Source: Chthoniobacterales bacterium (GTDB taxonomy: Bacteria > Verrucomicrobiota > Verrucomicrobiia > Chthoniobacterales > DASVRZ01). From it: a DNA stretch of 64,000 bases. Positions within the stretch are counted from its first letter, which is position 1. Each line of letters opens with the position of its first letter. Of this stretch, positions 53,282-62,566 are shown one piece after another. The translations under genes and the position numbers were made by a program. The stretch spans positions 62,001-126,000 of the forward strand of contig JBDSQB010000018.1 in assembly GCA_039930045.1 (NCBI GenBank), read 5' to 3'. The notes beneath the pieces are model-generated. The model had not been told where the DNA came from, searched no databases, and was given only the letters and a program-made list of their open reading frames with translations.

Positions 53282-56200
53282 ATGAAATTCGATTGTCCGC
53301 ACTGCACACAGAATCTCGAAATTGCCGACGAATGGTCGGGGCAATCCGTGGATTGTCCTACGTGCCAGACTTCCCTCACCGTCCCGGCTCTGGCCGCTGC
53401 GATTCCTGTGGCGCAGGCAGCGCCGAAGCCTCTTGCGACTTCGCAGCCGGCCAAGTTGCGCCGTCCCGCGACGGGCGGCGGCGCACCAACAAAGCCGCCA
53501 CGCGGCGGGGGTGGGGGATTTGGGAATGTTTTGCTGACGCTCCTCGTTCTCGCGGGCGCCGGGTTCGGCTACGCGATGGTGCATTTCGACGAGTCGCCGC
53601 AGCAGGTTTGGAAGCGGCTGGTCGATCTCGTGGAGACGACGATGGCGAAGCCGGCCCCGGTTCCCACGCCGACTCCCGAGCCCACGCCGATTCCGACTCC
53701 CGCGCCGGCCCCGTCTCCGACGCCAGAGGCCACACCGGAGCCCACGGCGACGCCGACTCCGACGCCGGTCGATCCGCTCGCGTGGCTGCTCGAGCACAAG
53801 GAGCGCGCCCCGAAGGAGGTTACTTTAGTTGCCGCACAGGAGTTTCCTGCTGTGCTTGATGGAAAGGTCGTCGGAAAAGTTATGGCACGGGCTGGAAGCA
53901 GAGTGGGAGTAGTAACCATAGAGCCGCAGAGTATCGCCGTAGTCTATCAAGGTGGCGGCAAGCGGCTGCCTTACGATGCGACGAACTTAATGGAACTGGT
54001 GAAGCTGGAGATGACTGGACCTGGAGCGGAAGTAACTCCGCAGGAAACCATCCATCCAGCCCTTTCACAAGCCATCCCGACACCGGCGGCTGTGCAATTC
54101 CCGACGCCGCGATTTGCGCATCCCGGTGTGATACTGACTCGCGAGGATCTCGAGATTCTCAAGGCCAACATCAAGCGCGAGCCTTGGAAAAGCGGCTTCG
54201 AGGCTCTGGCCGCTGGAGGTCGCTCGCAACTCGGGTATAAGATGCGCGGGCCCTTCAAGGAGGTAACGCGCGCCCCCCACGTCAATCTCAACCCCTGGCG
54301 CAGCGACATGAGCGCGATCTGGGATCTCTCGCGCATGTGGTATTTCACCGGCAACGAGGCCTATGCGCAGAAGGCGCACGACATCCTGCTCGCGTGGGCC
54401 ACCACGCAAACTTCGTTTGGAGGCCGCGAGTCCATGCTCGATCTGGGAGATTACGCCATCTGTTTTGTGGGCGGAGCGGATATCCTGCGTGGCACCTGGC
54501 CGGGCTGGACGAAGGCCGACACGGCTGCGGTGAAGAAATATTTCAACGACGTTCTCATCCCCGCTTCGAACCCTTTTGGCGAAAGCCAGTTCGGAGCCGC
54601 GAACAAGGGCGCGCTGGCCCTCTGCGCCAAGGGGCTGATGGCGATCTTCAATGACGACGCAGCCACGCTCAAGACGGTCGTGTATCAGGTTCGCACGCTC
54701 GCGCATATCGGTCTGCGCAACTCCAACGACATCGGCATGATTGGCGATTCCCTCCGCGACCAGGGGCACTTCCACGGGCAGCTGGTTTCGCTGGCCACGC
54801 TCGCAGAAGCGCTCTGGAAGCAGGGCATCGACATTTATTCCGACTACGACAACCGCCTCCTGGCGGCCGGCGAGTATTTCGCACGGGTAAACAGCCTCAC
54901 CCCCACGCCGTTTCTTCCCTTTGGCACTACGGACTCCTATTATCTCACCGATCGCACCAATCGCGGCTGGGGCGGTGGACACACGGCGCTCCAGCTCATC
55001 CACGGCGCCTATGTCGTTCGCAAGGGCATCCCGGCTCCCTACACGGATCGGCAACGCCAGCAGATGCCGGTAGGTGACAGCTTCATGTTCCTCAAGGAGG
55101 TCGACCGCTCCGTGGCCACGCCGGTGTTGCCGCCGCCGATCCCCGCCACCGCCTCGATCACCTCGGGGTTCAGCAAGGCCGACATCGGGGGCGCTACCCC
55201 CGCCGGCGGGGCGTCCTATTCCAGCGGTGTCTGGAAAGTGCAGGGTGGGGGATCGGATATATGGAAGACGAGCGACAGTTGCCACTTCACTTACAAGGAG
55301 ATCCCCGGCGACAGCGCCATCATCGCCAAAGTCACGTCGCTCCAGAACACCAATCCCAACGCCAGAGCCGGAGTGATGATGCGCACGAGCCTTGGCAAGG
55401 GCGCTCCGCGCGCCTGGATGGCCGTCACCGGCGAGGGCAATCTCGAGCAAAACATGCCGAACCTCGCATTGTATGGCGGCTCTAACTACGGCAACAAAAC
55501 GCTCGCCAAATCCTTGTCCAGCTATTGGGTGAAACTCGAGCGCATCGGGAACATCATCACGGGCTATGTTTCTCCCGACGGCACTAATTGGGCGGCCACC
55601 GATGTCGGTCGCATCGAGGCTCCCATCCCGGCTACGATCTACGTCGGTCTGGTGGTCTGCTCGGCCGACAATGGCACGCTGAATACCTCCACCTTCAGCA
55701 ACGTCCAGATCACCGGCGGCGATGGTCGTGCGCCCATCGTTATTCCCGCCGCGCCCGCCGCTTTTCTGGCCGCACCGGCCGATGGCACCGTCTCGCTTCG
55801 CTGGCAATCATCCTTCGGGGCCACCAGCTACACGGTCAAGCGCGCCACTACGCGCGGTGGACCTTACGCGACCGTCGCCTCGGGCGTCACCTCCAGCAAC
55901 TACACGGACAAAACGGCGACAAACGGCACGACCTATTCCTACGTCGTGAGCGCGGTGAACTCCGCCGGCGAAAGTCCGAATGGCCCGGAGGACGTCGCCA
56001 CGCCCAGAGCCCCGATGTGGAATGTGACCTTCGGGGGAACGGCCACTGCCACCACGGCGAAGGAGGCCGCGGATAAGGCATTCGACAGCAACTCGGCCAC
56101 GACGTGGTTTGCCGGCGACAGTGGCGGTGCGGGTGCCCTTCGATACGACTTTGGCAACGGCCGCGCGCCTGCGATCAAGCATTACTCGATCACCAGCGCC

Positions 56201-56539
56201 CGGGACAAACCGGAGCGCGATCCCAAGGATTGGCTGTTCCAAGGCTCGAACGATGGGACGAGCTGGACCACGCTCGACACGCAGAGCGGCCAGACATTCC
56301 CGCTTCGCTGCTACGAAATGGAGTATGCCCTGGCCAAGCCGATAGCCTATCGCTATTTCCGCCTCAACATCACCGCGAACAACGGGGATAACGACCTCCA
56401 GATCGCGGACATCAAACTGCTCTCTGACGAGTCGACGTCGAACGCCCCTATTTCGCCGCTCATCCACTGGAAGGCTAACGATGCGGCCGACCGCGACCAG
56501 GCCATCGCACACCAGAAGGCCATCGAATCCCAAAAATGA
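53282..56539 (+). CDS. Zinc-ribbon/TM/SH3-like module fused to an alginate-lyase-family enzyme with accessory domains
   Basis: 1085 residues. A zinc ribbon with two CxxC pairs (CPHCTQNL, CPTCQTSL, residues 5-30) is followed by a helix at about 80-97 and a Pro/Thr-rich linker (about 122-160). An SH3-like strip follows (FPAVLDGKVVGKVMARAG, about 185-245). The alginate-lyase-like helical domain (about 280-600) starts HPGVILTREDLEILKANIK and has GDSLRDQGHFHGQL. A concanavalin/DUF1349-like sandwich (about 620-820), a fibronectin-III domain (about 825-905) and a discoidin-like domain (about 915-1060) complete it. The N-terminal part would sit on the cytoplasmic side and the lyase outside. The paralogue at 42809 starts directly with a signal peptide, so this is a fusion. 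It would cleave uronic-acid-rich glycans. Confidence 0.75.
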   Translation: MKFDCPHCTQNLEIADEWSGQSVDCPTCQTSLTVPALAAAIPVAQAAPKPLATSQPAKLRRPATGGGAPTKPPRGGGGGFGNVLLTLLVLAGAGFGYAMVHFDESPQQVWKRLVDLVETTMAKPAPVPTPTPEPTPIPTPAPAPSPTPEATPEPTATPTPTPVDPLAWLLEHKERAPKEVTLVAAQEFPAVLDGKVVGKVMARAGSRVGVVTIEPQSIAVVYQGGGKRLPYDATNLMELVKLEMTGPGAEVTPQETIHPALSQAIPTPAAVQFPTPRFAHPGVILTREDLEILKANIKREPWKSGFEALAAGGRSQLGYKMRGPFKEVTRAPHVNLNPWRSDMSAIWDLSRMWYFTGNEAYAQKAHDILLAWATTQTSFGGRESMLDLGDYAICFVGGADILRGTWPGWTKADTAAVKKYFNDVLIPASNPFGESQFGAANKGALALCAKGLMAIFNDDAATLKTVVYQVRTLAHIGLRNSNDIGMIGDSLRDQGHFHGQLVSLATLAEALWKQGIDIYSDYDNRLLAAGEYFARVNSLTPTPFLPFGTTDSYYLTDRTNRGWGGGHTALQLIHGAYVVRKGIPAPYTDRQRQQMPVGDSFMFLKEVDRSVATPVLPPPIPATASITSGFSKADIGGATPAGGASYSSGVWKVQGGGSDIWKTSDSCHFTYKEIPGDSAIIAKVTSLQNTNPNARAGVMMRTSLGKGAPRAWMAVTGEGNLEQNMPNLALYGGSNYGNKTLAKSLSSYWVKLERIGNIITGYVSPDGTNWAATDVGRIEAPIPATIYVGLVVCSADNGTLNTSTFSNVQITGGDGRAPIVIPAAPAAFLAAPADGTVSLRWQSSFGATSYTVKRATTRGGPYATVASGVTSSNYTDKTATNGTTYSYVVSAVNSAGESPNGPEDVATPRAPMWNVTFGGTATATTAKEAADKAFDSNSATTWFAGDSGGAGALRYDFGNGRAPAIKHYSITSARDKPERDPKDWLFQGSNDGTSWTTLDTQSGQTFPLRCYEMEYALAKPIAYRYFRLNITANNGDNDLQIADIKLLSDESTSNAPISPLIHWKANDAADRDQAIAHQKAIESQK

Positions 56540-56560
56540 CCCACTTTAGCCTTTGAACTT

Positions 56561-59047
56561 ATGAAGCCCGAACGTCTCCCCTCCATCCTCGTCGCCGCAG
56601 CCTGCGCTGCCTTTGCGCTGGGCTGCGCAAGCCTCCTGGCCCAGACGCCTGCCAGCCCGACGAAGCATTTTCCGAAGCCGGACCGCATCCGCTACGACGG
56701 CCATTGCTTCACGATTGACGGCAAGGACACGTTCATCCGCAGCGCGGAGTTTCATTACTTCCGGACGCCTCGTGAGCTGTGGCGCGACCGGTTCCAGAAG
56801 ATCAAGGACGCCGGCTTCAACACGGTGGATACCTACGTGCCATGGAACTGGCACGAGCGCGACCTGCCCTCCGGCCTCGACGACTTTTCCAAGGTCGATC
56901 TTTCCGAATTCGAGGCGTGGCTGAAGATGGCGCAGGACGAGTTTGGCTTTTACACGATCGTGCGGCCCGGCCCGTTCATCTGCGCCGAGTGGGCCGGGGG
57001 CGGCTATCCGCGCTGGCTGGCGAAGTTCAACCCGAGGACCGGCAAGGAGTTCTGGCTGCGCAGCGGAGACGACGCCCACATTGCGTGGAGCGTTCATTGG
57101 TATGACGCCGTGTGCCAGGTGTTCGCCCGCGAGCAGATCACCCGCAAGCCGAAGGGGGGCCAGGGGATCATCATGGTGCAGATCGAAAACGAATACGATC
57201 ACCACAAGGATCCTGAAAAAACTAAGGTCCTGCGCGCGCTCTACGAAGCCGTGAAAAAGGCCGGAATTGAGGTGCCGATCTTCACGTGCCTCACCCGCGA
57301 ATGCCGCGCCAGCAAGGATCCCGAGCTGTCGCAGGTGTTCGACACGGACAATTACTACGTCGCGCAGAATGCGGCGCCGAGCTGCGCCGAGCGCATGGCC
57401 TCGCTGCGCGCCATTCAACCGGATGCCCCTGGTTTCGTGACGGAGCTGCAGGGCGGCTGGTTCTCGCTCGTGGGCGGGAGTCTGGCCGAGGAGCACTATT
57501 CCGACGCCCGCCATTACAATGCGATCAGCCTCATGTCGCTGCTCGGCGGCGCGACGGGGCTGAATACCTACATGTTCGTGGGCGGCACGCATTTCGGCGG
57601 CTGGCAGGCGAGGGGACAAAGCACGAGCTACGACTACAACGCGCCGATTCGCGAGTCGGGCGCGCTCAGTCCGAAATACGTCGTCGCGGAGGGCGTCAAT
57701 CAATTCATCCGCGAAAACCAGGAGCAGTTGCTCCGCTCCGAAGGCGGCCCGTGCGAGCTCCAGGGCGCACCGTCGAATCTCTTTGGCGGAATCCGCGTGG
57801 GGTCGGATGGCACGCGTTTTGTCTTCCTCGACAACACGAATGCCGGGAAGCCCGTGTCCGGCAAAGTGACAGTCTTCCCGGGAAAAATCGCCACGCCGAC
57901 CGGGCCGATTTACAACATCGACCAGAATGGCAACCGCGTGCTGATCCAGGCGGACGCCGCGTCTGCCGCCAAGTCTCCGAACCTTCCGCCCTTCGAGTTA
58001 AGCTACGAGTTGGGGCCGCTGGGCGCGCAGGTGCTCGTGATTCCTCCGGGCAAAACGCCGACGGAAGGCGTGTGGTATCCCAAGGCGCAGAAGCAGGCGG
58101 CTCCGGCCACGCTGCCAGCGGCCGTGCGACTGTCCTCCGTCCTTGCGCACAACGATCCGCTCGACGGCAAATGGCAAAAACTCCCGGCCGGAAAATCCCT
58201 TCCCGAGCTCGGCGTGAGCGACCAGCGTTATGTGCTCTATCGCGCGCGCTTCACGCTCCCGGCCGACGACGCGGAGAAATTCACGAAGCTGCTCGTTAAC
58301 TCTTTCAGTCGCGACATCGTTTCCGCCCAGATCAACGGCCAGCTCGCGAAGCGGCTCGCGCCGAGTGACGCCTACGCCGCGGCCGCCACGCGCAACAAGG
58401 CGACGTCCTTCACCCGCATCGGGCCGAACGATTTCGACAATCGCTTCGATGTCGCCGGCCTTCTGCACGCCGGCGCGAACGAGATCGTAATGCTCTACGA
58501 AAACATCGGCTTCGAGCACGGCTACATTCCGATGGAGGAGTTGAGCGGCATCCGGCAGGCCGGGCTCTCCGAAAATGAAACCGCCATCGCCAAGCCGCTC
58601 GATTGGGAGGTCGCGACGGACCTCGGTGGAATCGCCGCCGGCTGGACGCGCCCGGATTTCGCTCCGAAAGACTGGAAGAAAGTCGCCCTCGATACGAGCG
58701 AGCCGATCGCCCGCAAGGGCAACGGCATCCAGCCCAAAGGCCCTCAGGACGCGCTGCTCACGTGGTATCGGCTGGAGTTCGACCTGCCCGACAGCGCGGC
58801 GGCAAAGTCGACGCCGTGGCGGCTGCTCATCAAAGCGTCCGGCAACGGCGACATGTGGCTGAATGGCCACGACATTGGTCGCCATTGGGAAGCCGGCCCG
58901 CAGCGCGAGTATTACCTGCCCGAATGCTGGCTGAACTTCGGCGGCAAGAACGTGCTCGTGCTGGGACTGCGCCAGACAGTCAACGGCGCGACAATAAATG
59001 CCGCCGAGGTGTCCCCCTATCCCGACGCCTCGCAATTGGTCCGGTGA
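56561..59047 (+). CDS. Secreted GH35 beta-galactosidase
   Basis: 828 residues. A signal peptide or lipoprotein leader (LGCASLLA) is followed by a GH35 TIM barrel: SAEFHYFRTPRELWRDRFQKIKDAGFNTV (in pieces), PWNWHE and GPFICAEWAGGGYPRWL. The acid/base Glu is in MVQIENEYDHH and the nucleophile Glu in GFVTELQGGWFS. C-terminal jelly rolls include TWYRLEF and GDMWLNGHDIGRHWE, as in bacterial and plant beta-galactosidases. It would release beta-galactose from galactan or arabinogalactan. The 22-bp gap from the lyase fusion gene suggests a common transcript. Confidence 0.87.
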   Translation: MKPERLPSILVAAACAAFALGCASLLAQTPASPTKHFPKPDRIRYDGHCFTIDGKDTFIRSAEFHYFRTPRELWRDRFQKIKDAGFNTVDTYVPWNWHERDLPSGLDDFSKVDLSEFEAWLKMAQDEFGFYTIVRPGPFICAEWAGGGYPRWLAKFNPRTGKEFWLRSGDDAHIAWSVHWYDAVCQVFAREQITRKPKGGQGIIMVQIENEYDHHKDPEKTKVLRALYEAVKKAGIEVPIFTCLTRECRASKDPELSQVFDTDNYYVAQNAAPSCAERMASLRAIQPDAPGFVTELQGGWFSLVGGSLAEEHYSDARHYNAISLMSLLGGATGLNTYMFVGGTHFGGWQARGQSTSYDYNAPIRESGALSPKYVVAEGVNQFIRENQEQLLRSEGGPCELQGAPSNLFGGIRVGSDGTRFVFLDNTNAGKPVSGKVTVFPGKIATPTGPIYNIDQNGNRVLIQADAASAAKSPNLPPFELSYELGPLGAQVLVIPPGKTPTEGVWYPKAQKQAAPATLPAAVRLSSVLAHNDPLDGKWQKLPAGKSLPELGVSDQRYVLYRARFTLPADDAEKFTKLLVNSFSRDIVSAQINGQLAKRLAPSDAYAAAATRNKATSFTRIGPNDFDNRFDVAGLLHAGANEIVMLYENIGFEHGYIPMEELSGIRQAGLSENETAIAKPLDWEVATDLGGIAAGWTRPDFAPKDWKKVALDTSEPIARKGNGIQPKGPQDALLTWYRLEFDLPDSAAAKSTPWRLLIKASGNGDMWLNGHDIGRHWEAGPQREYYLPECWLNFGGKNVLVLGLRQTVNGATINAAEVSPYPDASQLVR

Positions 59048-59055
59048 AACACGCA

Positions 59056-59208
59056 ATGCATTCTTCCAGTCAATTCAACCACGAACAAACAAACCCGCCA
59101 GCGACTCTGCTTTTTCGGGGCGACGCTGGCAGCCAGGCGCAACAATGGCCGCCGATTCGCCTGACTCCCAAAGTGGACCTGCCAGCATTTAAGAAATCCT
59201 CGCCATGA
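59056..59208 (+). other. Possible 50-codon reading frame between GH35 and GH43
   Basis: ATG 59056 opens a 50-residue frame (MHSSSQFNHEQTNPPATLL...LTPKVDLPAFKKSSP) whose stop overlaps the start of the next gene (ATGA at 59205). It has no signal peptide or recognised motif. It may be the tail of a lost gene carried in the 157-bp spacer or a chance frame. The coupling to 59205 is the only support. Confidence 0.3.
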
Positions 59209-60617
59209 ATTGTTCCTACCGGTTCCTTGCAGCGATTCTTGCCGGATGGCTTTTCTTTGCCGTGAATGGCCGTGCGGCCGATCCCGTCGTGCAGACCTGC
59301 TTCACCGCCGATCCGGCTCCACTGGTCCACAACGGCGTCGTTTACCTCTACACCGGCCACGACGAGGACGATGCTCGCGGATTCCGCATGCTCGACTGGA
59401 AGTGTTACACATCCACCGACATGGTGAACTGGACGGATCACGGCGCTGTCGCCACACTGAAGACGTTCCCTTGGGCGGTGCAGACAAATGACGCCTGGGC
59501 ACCGCAAATCGTCGAGCGCGACGGAAAGTTCTATTTCTATGCACCGGTGAGCGTGCCAGGACGGCCGAAAAACGTCATCGGTGTCGCCGTCGCGGATAAT
59601 CCACTCGGTCCTTTCAAGGACGTGCTCGGCCGTCCTCTCATTGACAAAGCGAATGGCTACATTGACCCAACCGTGTTCATTGACGATGACGGTCAGGCCT
59701 ACCTGTATTGGGGCAATCCCGAGCTCTGGTTTGTGAAACTCAACAAGGATATGATTTCCTACTCGGGCGAGATCGTGAAAGACGCTTCCTTTGCCAAAGT
59801 GAAGGGGGAGCCGGATGCCTACCACTACCAGGAAGGTCCCTGGGCCTATAACCGCAACGGCCATTACTACATGGCCTTTGCCTCCACCTGCTGCCCAGAG
59901 GGGATCGGCTATGCCATGAGCGACAAGCCCACGGGGCCGTGGCAATTCAAAGGCTACATCATGAAACCGGACGCGCGCTCTTCCGGGAACCATCCGGGCA
60001 TTATCGATTACAAGGGCGGCTCCTATGTCTTCGGCTTTGACTATCGTTTGAATAAGGCACTCACGAACGAGCGTCGCGAGCGACGTTCGGTCTGCGTGGA
60101 GAAATTTGATTACAACCCGGACGGCACCATTCCCGAGCTGCCATGGTGGGATGACACGGGAAATGTTGCGCAGATCGGCACGCTTAATCCCTATGTTCGC
60201 ACCGAAGCGGAGACTATCTGCTGGAGCGAGGGCATTAAGTCAGAGCCTTCCAGCGATGGTGGGATGAATATCTATCCAACCAAAGATGGCGCCTACATAG
60301 AGGTCAAAGGCGTGGACTTTGGTGCTGAAGGGGCCGACACGTTTAGCGCCTCGGTTGCTCTTGATACCACGGAAGAAACAGCGAAAACCAACGCCATTGA
60401 GTTGCACCTTGATGGCATGGACGGACCGCTCATCGGCACGCTGCGAGTGACTCACGTCGGCGGCCAACCTAAGACTGAGACCGCAGCGGTCACCGACGCT
60501 ACCAATAAGCGTGATCTCTTTCTTGTCTTCAAAGGAGACTTAACGGGCAAGCTTTTCAAAGTGGACTACTGGACGTTTTCAAAAAAGACCGTCATGCCAC
60601 AAAAGCCACTACGCTAA
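59205..60617 (+). CDS. Secreted GH43 arabinoxylan-active enzyme with CBM6-like domain
   Basis: 470 residues. A signal peptide (ends near GRA) is followed by a propeller with TCFTADPAPLVHNGVVYLYTG (base Asp), DAWAPQIVERDGKFYFY, YIDPTVFIDDDGQAYLYWG and YQEGPWAYNRNGHYYMAF (acid Glu). A C-terminal CBM6-like sandwich (about 330-465) has YIEVKGVDFGAEGADTFSA and FKVDYWTF. This architecture matches XynD-type arabinoxylan arabinofuranohydrolases. The propeller resembles the CBM-less gene at 43634, so the two may be paralogues from duplication within the locus. Confidence 0.83.
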   Translation: MNCSYRFLAAILAGWLFFAVNGRAADPVVQTCFTADPAPLVHNGVVYLYTGHDEDDARGFRMLDWKCYTSTDMVNWTDHGAVATLKTFPWAVQTNDAWAPQIVERDGKFYFYAPVSVPGRPKNVIGVAVADNPLGPFKDVLGRPLIDKANGYIDPTVFIDDDGQAYLYWGNPELWFVKLNKDMISYSGEIVKDASFAKVKGEPDAYHYQEGPWAYNRNGHYYMAFASTCCPEGIGYAMSDKPTGPWQFKGYIMKPDARSSGNHPGIIDYKGGSYVFGFDYRLNKALTNERRERRSVCVEKFDYNPDGTIPELPWWDDTGNVAQIGTLNPYVRTEAETICWSEGIKSEPSSDGGMNIYPTKDGAYIEVKGVDFGAEGADTFSASVALDTTEETAKTNAIELHLDGMDGPLIGTLRVTHVGGQPKTETAAVTDATNKRDLFLVFKGDLTGKLFKVDYWTFSKKTVMPQKPLR

Positions 60618-60653
60618 TGACATATGGCGGCGACGCAGACTCTAACAATTTCC

Positions 60654-62255
60654 ATGAAACACCTGCTTATGGCAGTTCTCCTCACCACGCTTATTTCTAC
60701 TAGCTCGCGCGCTCAAGACGCGCCGTCACGCTGGGGAGACTGGCCCGCGTGGGGCGACCAAAAGGACGGCACTTATCGCAATCCCGTCCTGCCCTCCGAC
60801 TACAGCGACCTCGACTGCATCCGCGTCGGTTCGGACTACTACGCGATCTCCTCCACGTTCCAGTATTCGCCGGGGATGATCGTTCTCCAGTCCAGGGACA
60901 TGGTGAACTGGCGCATCATCGGCCACGTCATCTCTGATGTCACCCAAGTCGGCCCCGAGATGAACTGGGACCGCATGAACCGCTACGGCAAGGGCGTGTG
61001 GGCCGGTTCCATTCGTTACCACGACGACAAATTCTGGGTCTATTTCGGAACGGCCGACGAAGGTTACTTCATGAGCACGGCGAAAAATCCTGCCGGCCCG
61101 TGGGAACCCCTGCATCGGGTCATGACCGAGTCCGGCTGGGACGATTGCTGCTCGTTCTGGGACGATGACGGCCAGGGCTATTTCGTCGGCACGAACTTCA
61201 AAGACAACTGCAAGACCTGGCTCTACAAGCTCACTGCCGATGGGCGCGACATCGTTCCCGAATCCCGCGTCCTCATCAACGAAGGTAGCCACCGTGAGGC
61301 GAACAAGCTCTTCAAGGTCGGCGACACCTACTACCACTTCTTCAGCGAAGTCGGTCGCGATGGCCGTCAGGTGATGATGCAACGCGCGAAAAGCATCACC
61401 GGCCCCTACACGGAAAGACGCCAACTCAGCCACGCGCAACCCGCCGTGCATGAGCCCAATCAGGGCGGCATCGTGCAGACGGAAAAAGGCGATTGGTATT
61501 TCTTCACGCACCATGGCCACGGCGATTGGGAAGGCCGCTGCGCCAGTCTTCTACCGGTGACCTGGGTGGAGGGCTGGCCGATCTTGGGCGAGGTTGGCCA
61601 GGACGGCATCGGCACGATGGTCTGGCGCGCGCGCAAGCCCGTTCCCTCTTCGCCGGTCCTGACTCCGCAGACGGATGATGCGTTCGACGGCCCCCAACTT
61701 GGCGTGCAATGGGAGTGGAATTACCAGCCGCGCGCCGACAAGTGGTCGTTGACCGAACGCTCCGGCTACCTGCGTCTCCACGCGTGGAAGCCGCTCCTGC
61801 CCGACGACCTCAAGCGCGCGGGCAACACCCTCACGCAGCGGGTCATGCGCACGAGCCGCAACGTGGTCACCGCCGAACTCGATGTCGCGGGCCTCGCCGA
61901 CGGCCAGGTCGCCGGCCTCTGCCTCTATTCGCGCGATTACGCGACGATCGCCGTGCGCCGCGACCAAGGCGTGTTGACCATCGAGACGGCCCGTAATCAG
62001 ACGATCCTCCGCGGCGGTGAATGCAAAGGACGCACGGTCTGGCTGCGCTCCGAGTGGGGGCTGGACGGCGTTTGCCGCTTCTCGTTCAGCACCGATGGCA
62101 AGACCTTCGAACCACTCGGCGCGCCTTACCGCTTTGGTTGGGCGGACTACCGCGGCGAACGCATCGGCCTTTTTTCCTACAACAACCAAGGCGACGCCGG
62201 TTACGCCGACTTCGGCTCCTTTACTTATCACTACGATTCACCCGCCACACGCTGA
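60654..62255 (+). CDS. Secreted GH43 beta-xylosidase/arabinofuranosidase with C-terminal sandwich
   Basis: 533 residues from ATG 60654, giving the signal peptide MKHLLMAVLLTTLISTSSRA. The propeller has YRNPVLPSDYSDLDCIRVGSDYYAISS (Asp), GVWAGSIRYHDDKFWVYFG, DDCCSFWDDDGQGYFVG and REANKLFKVGDTYYHFFSE (the Glu position lies in EAN). A concanavalin-like C-terminal domain follows (about 345-525). The Glu motif differs from the usual E-G/A-P, which is seen in the GH43_12-like branch. It is probably a periplasmic or secreted exo-enzyme on arabinoxylan. The frame opens 10 codons earlier at 60624, without signal features. Confidence 0.8.
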   Translation: MKHLLMAVLLTTLISTSSRAQDAPSRWGDWPAWGDQKDGTYRNPVLPSDYSDLDCIRVGSDYYAISSTFQYSPGMIVLQSRDMVNWRIIGHVISDVTQVGPEMNWDRMNRYGKGVWAGSIRYHDDKFWVYFGTADEGYFMSTAKNPAGPWEPLHRVMTESGWDDCCSFWDDDGQGYFVGTNFKDNCKTWLYKLTADGRDIVPESRVLINEGSHREANKLFKVGDTYYHFFSEVGRDGRQVMMQRAKSITGPYTERRQLSHAQPAVHEPNQGGIVQTEKGDWYFFTHHGHGDWEGRCASLLPVTWVEGWPILGEVGQDGIGTMVWRARKPVPSSPVLTPQTDDAFDGPQLGVQWEWNYQPRADKWSLTERSGYLRLHAWKPLLPDDLKRAGNTLTQRVMRTSRNVVTAELDVAGLADGQVAGLCLYSRDYATIAVRRDQGVLTIETARNQTILRGGECKGRTVWLRSEWGLDGVCRFSFSTDGKTFEPLGAPYRFGWADYRGERIGLFSYNNQGDAGYADFGSFTYHYDSPATR

Positions 62256-62270
62256 AACCCCTCTCCATCA

Positions 62271-62534
62271 TGATTTCCCGCTCCTTCCAATATCTCGCCA
62301 TTACTTGAAATGAAAATAAATCACCTATCGTTCGTCATTACCGCCTTTTGCGGTTCGGCCGCCTTCGCCGAAACCGTCGCGGTTGAGTCACCCGATGGTC
62401 ACTTCAAGTTAACTATCGAAGTGGCAGCCGACGGCGCGGGCAAGGCCGGGGCGACGGATTACTCGGTCTCCGCAGCGAGCCATCCAGCCCTTGATCCGCG
62501 TTCATCCTCCTCCCAACCCTCTTCCTTTTTCTAA
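62271..62534 (+). pseudogene. Stumps of two deleted secreted-enzyme genes (second one GH97-like)
   Basis: ATG 62271 begins a 12-codon peptide, MISRSFQYLAIT-stop, that looks like the start of a signal peptide cut off at once. At 62310 a second ATG gives a full signal peptide (MKINHLSFVITAFCGSAAFA) followed by ETVAVESPDGHFKLTIEVAA and a DYSVS segment, the N-terminus of GH97 enzymes (alpha-glucosidase or alpha-galactosidase). After about 50 residues the reading turns into a Ser/Pro-rich run and stops at 62534. About 600 residues of GH97 are missing. The breakpoint lies near 62476. Confidence 0.65.
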
Positions 62535-62566
62535 TGCGCCTCACTATATCTCTCAATCCCACTTTC

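Noticed and set aside
53640-53770. GC-rich near-repeats of CCGACTCC/GCCCACGCC as a minisatellite or CRISPR-like array
   Set aside because: They encode an in-frame Pro/Thr-rich linker of varying units; no regular spacer-repeat pattern exists. No CRISPR array was found anywhere in the window.
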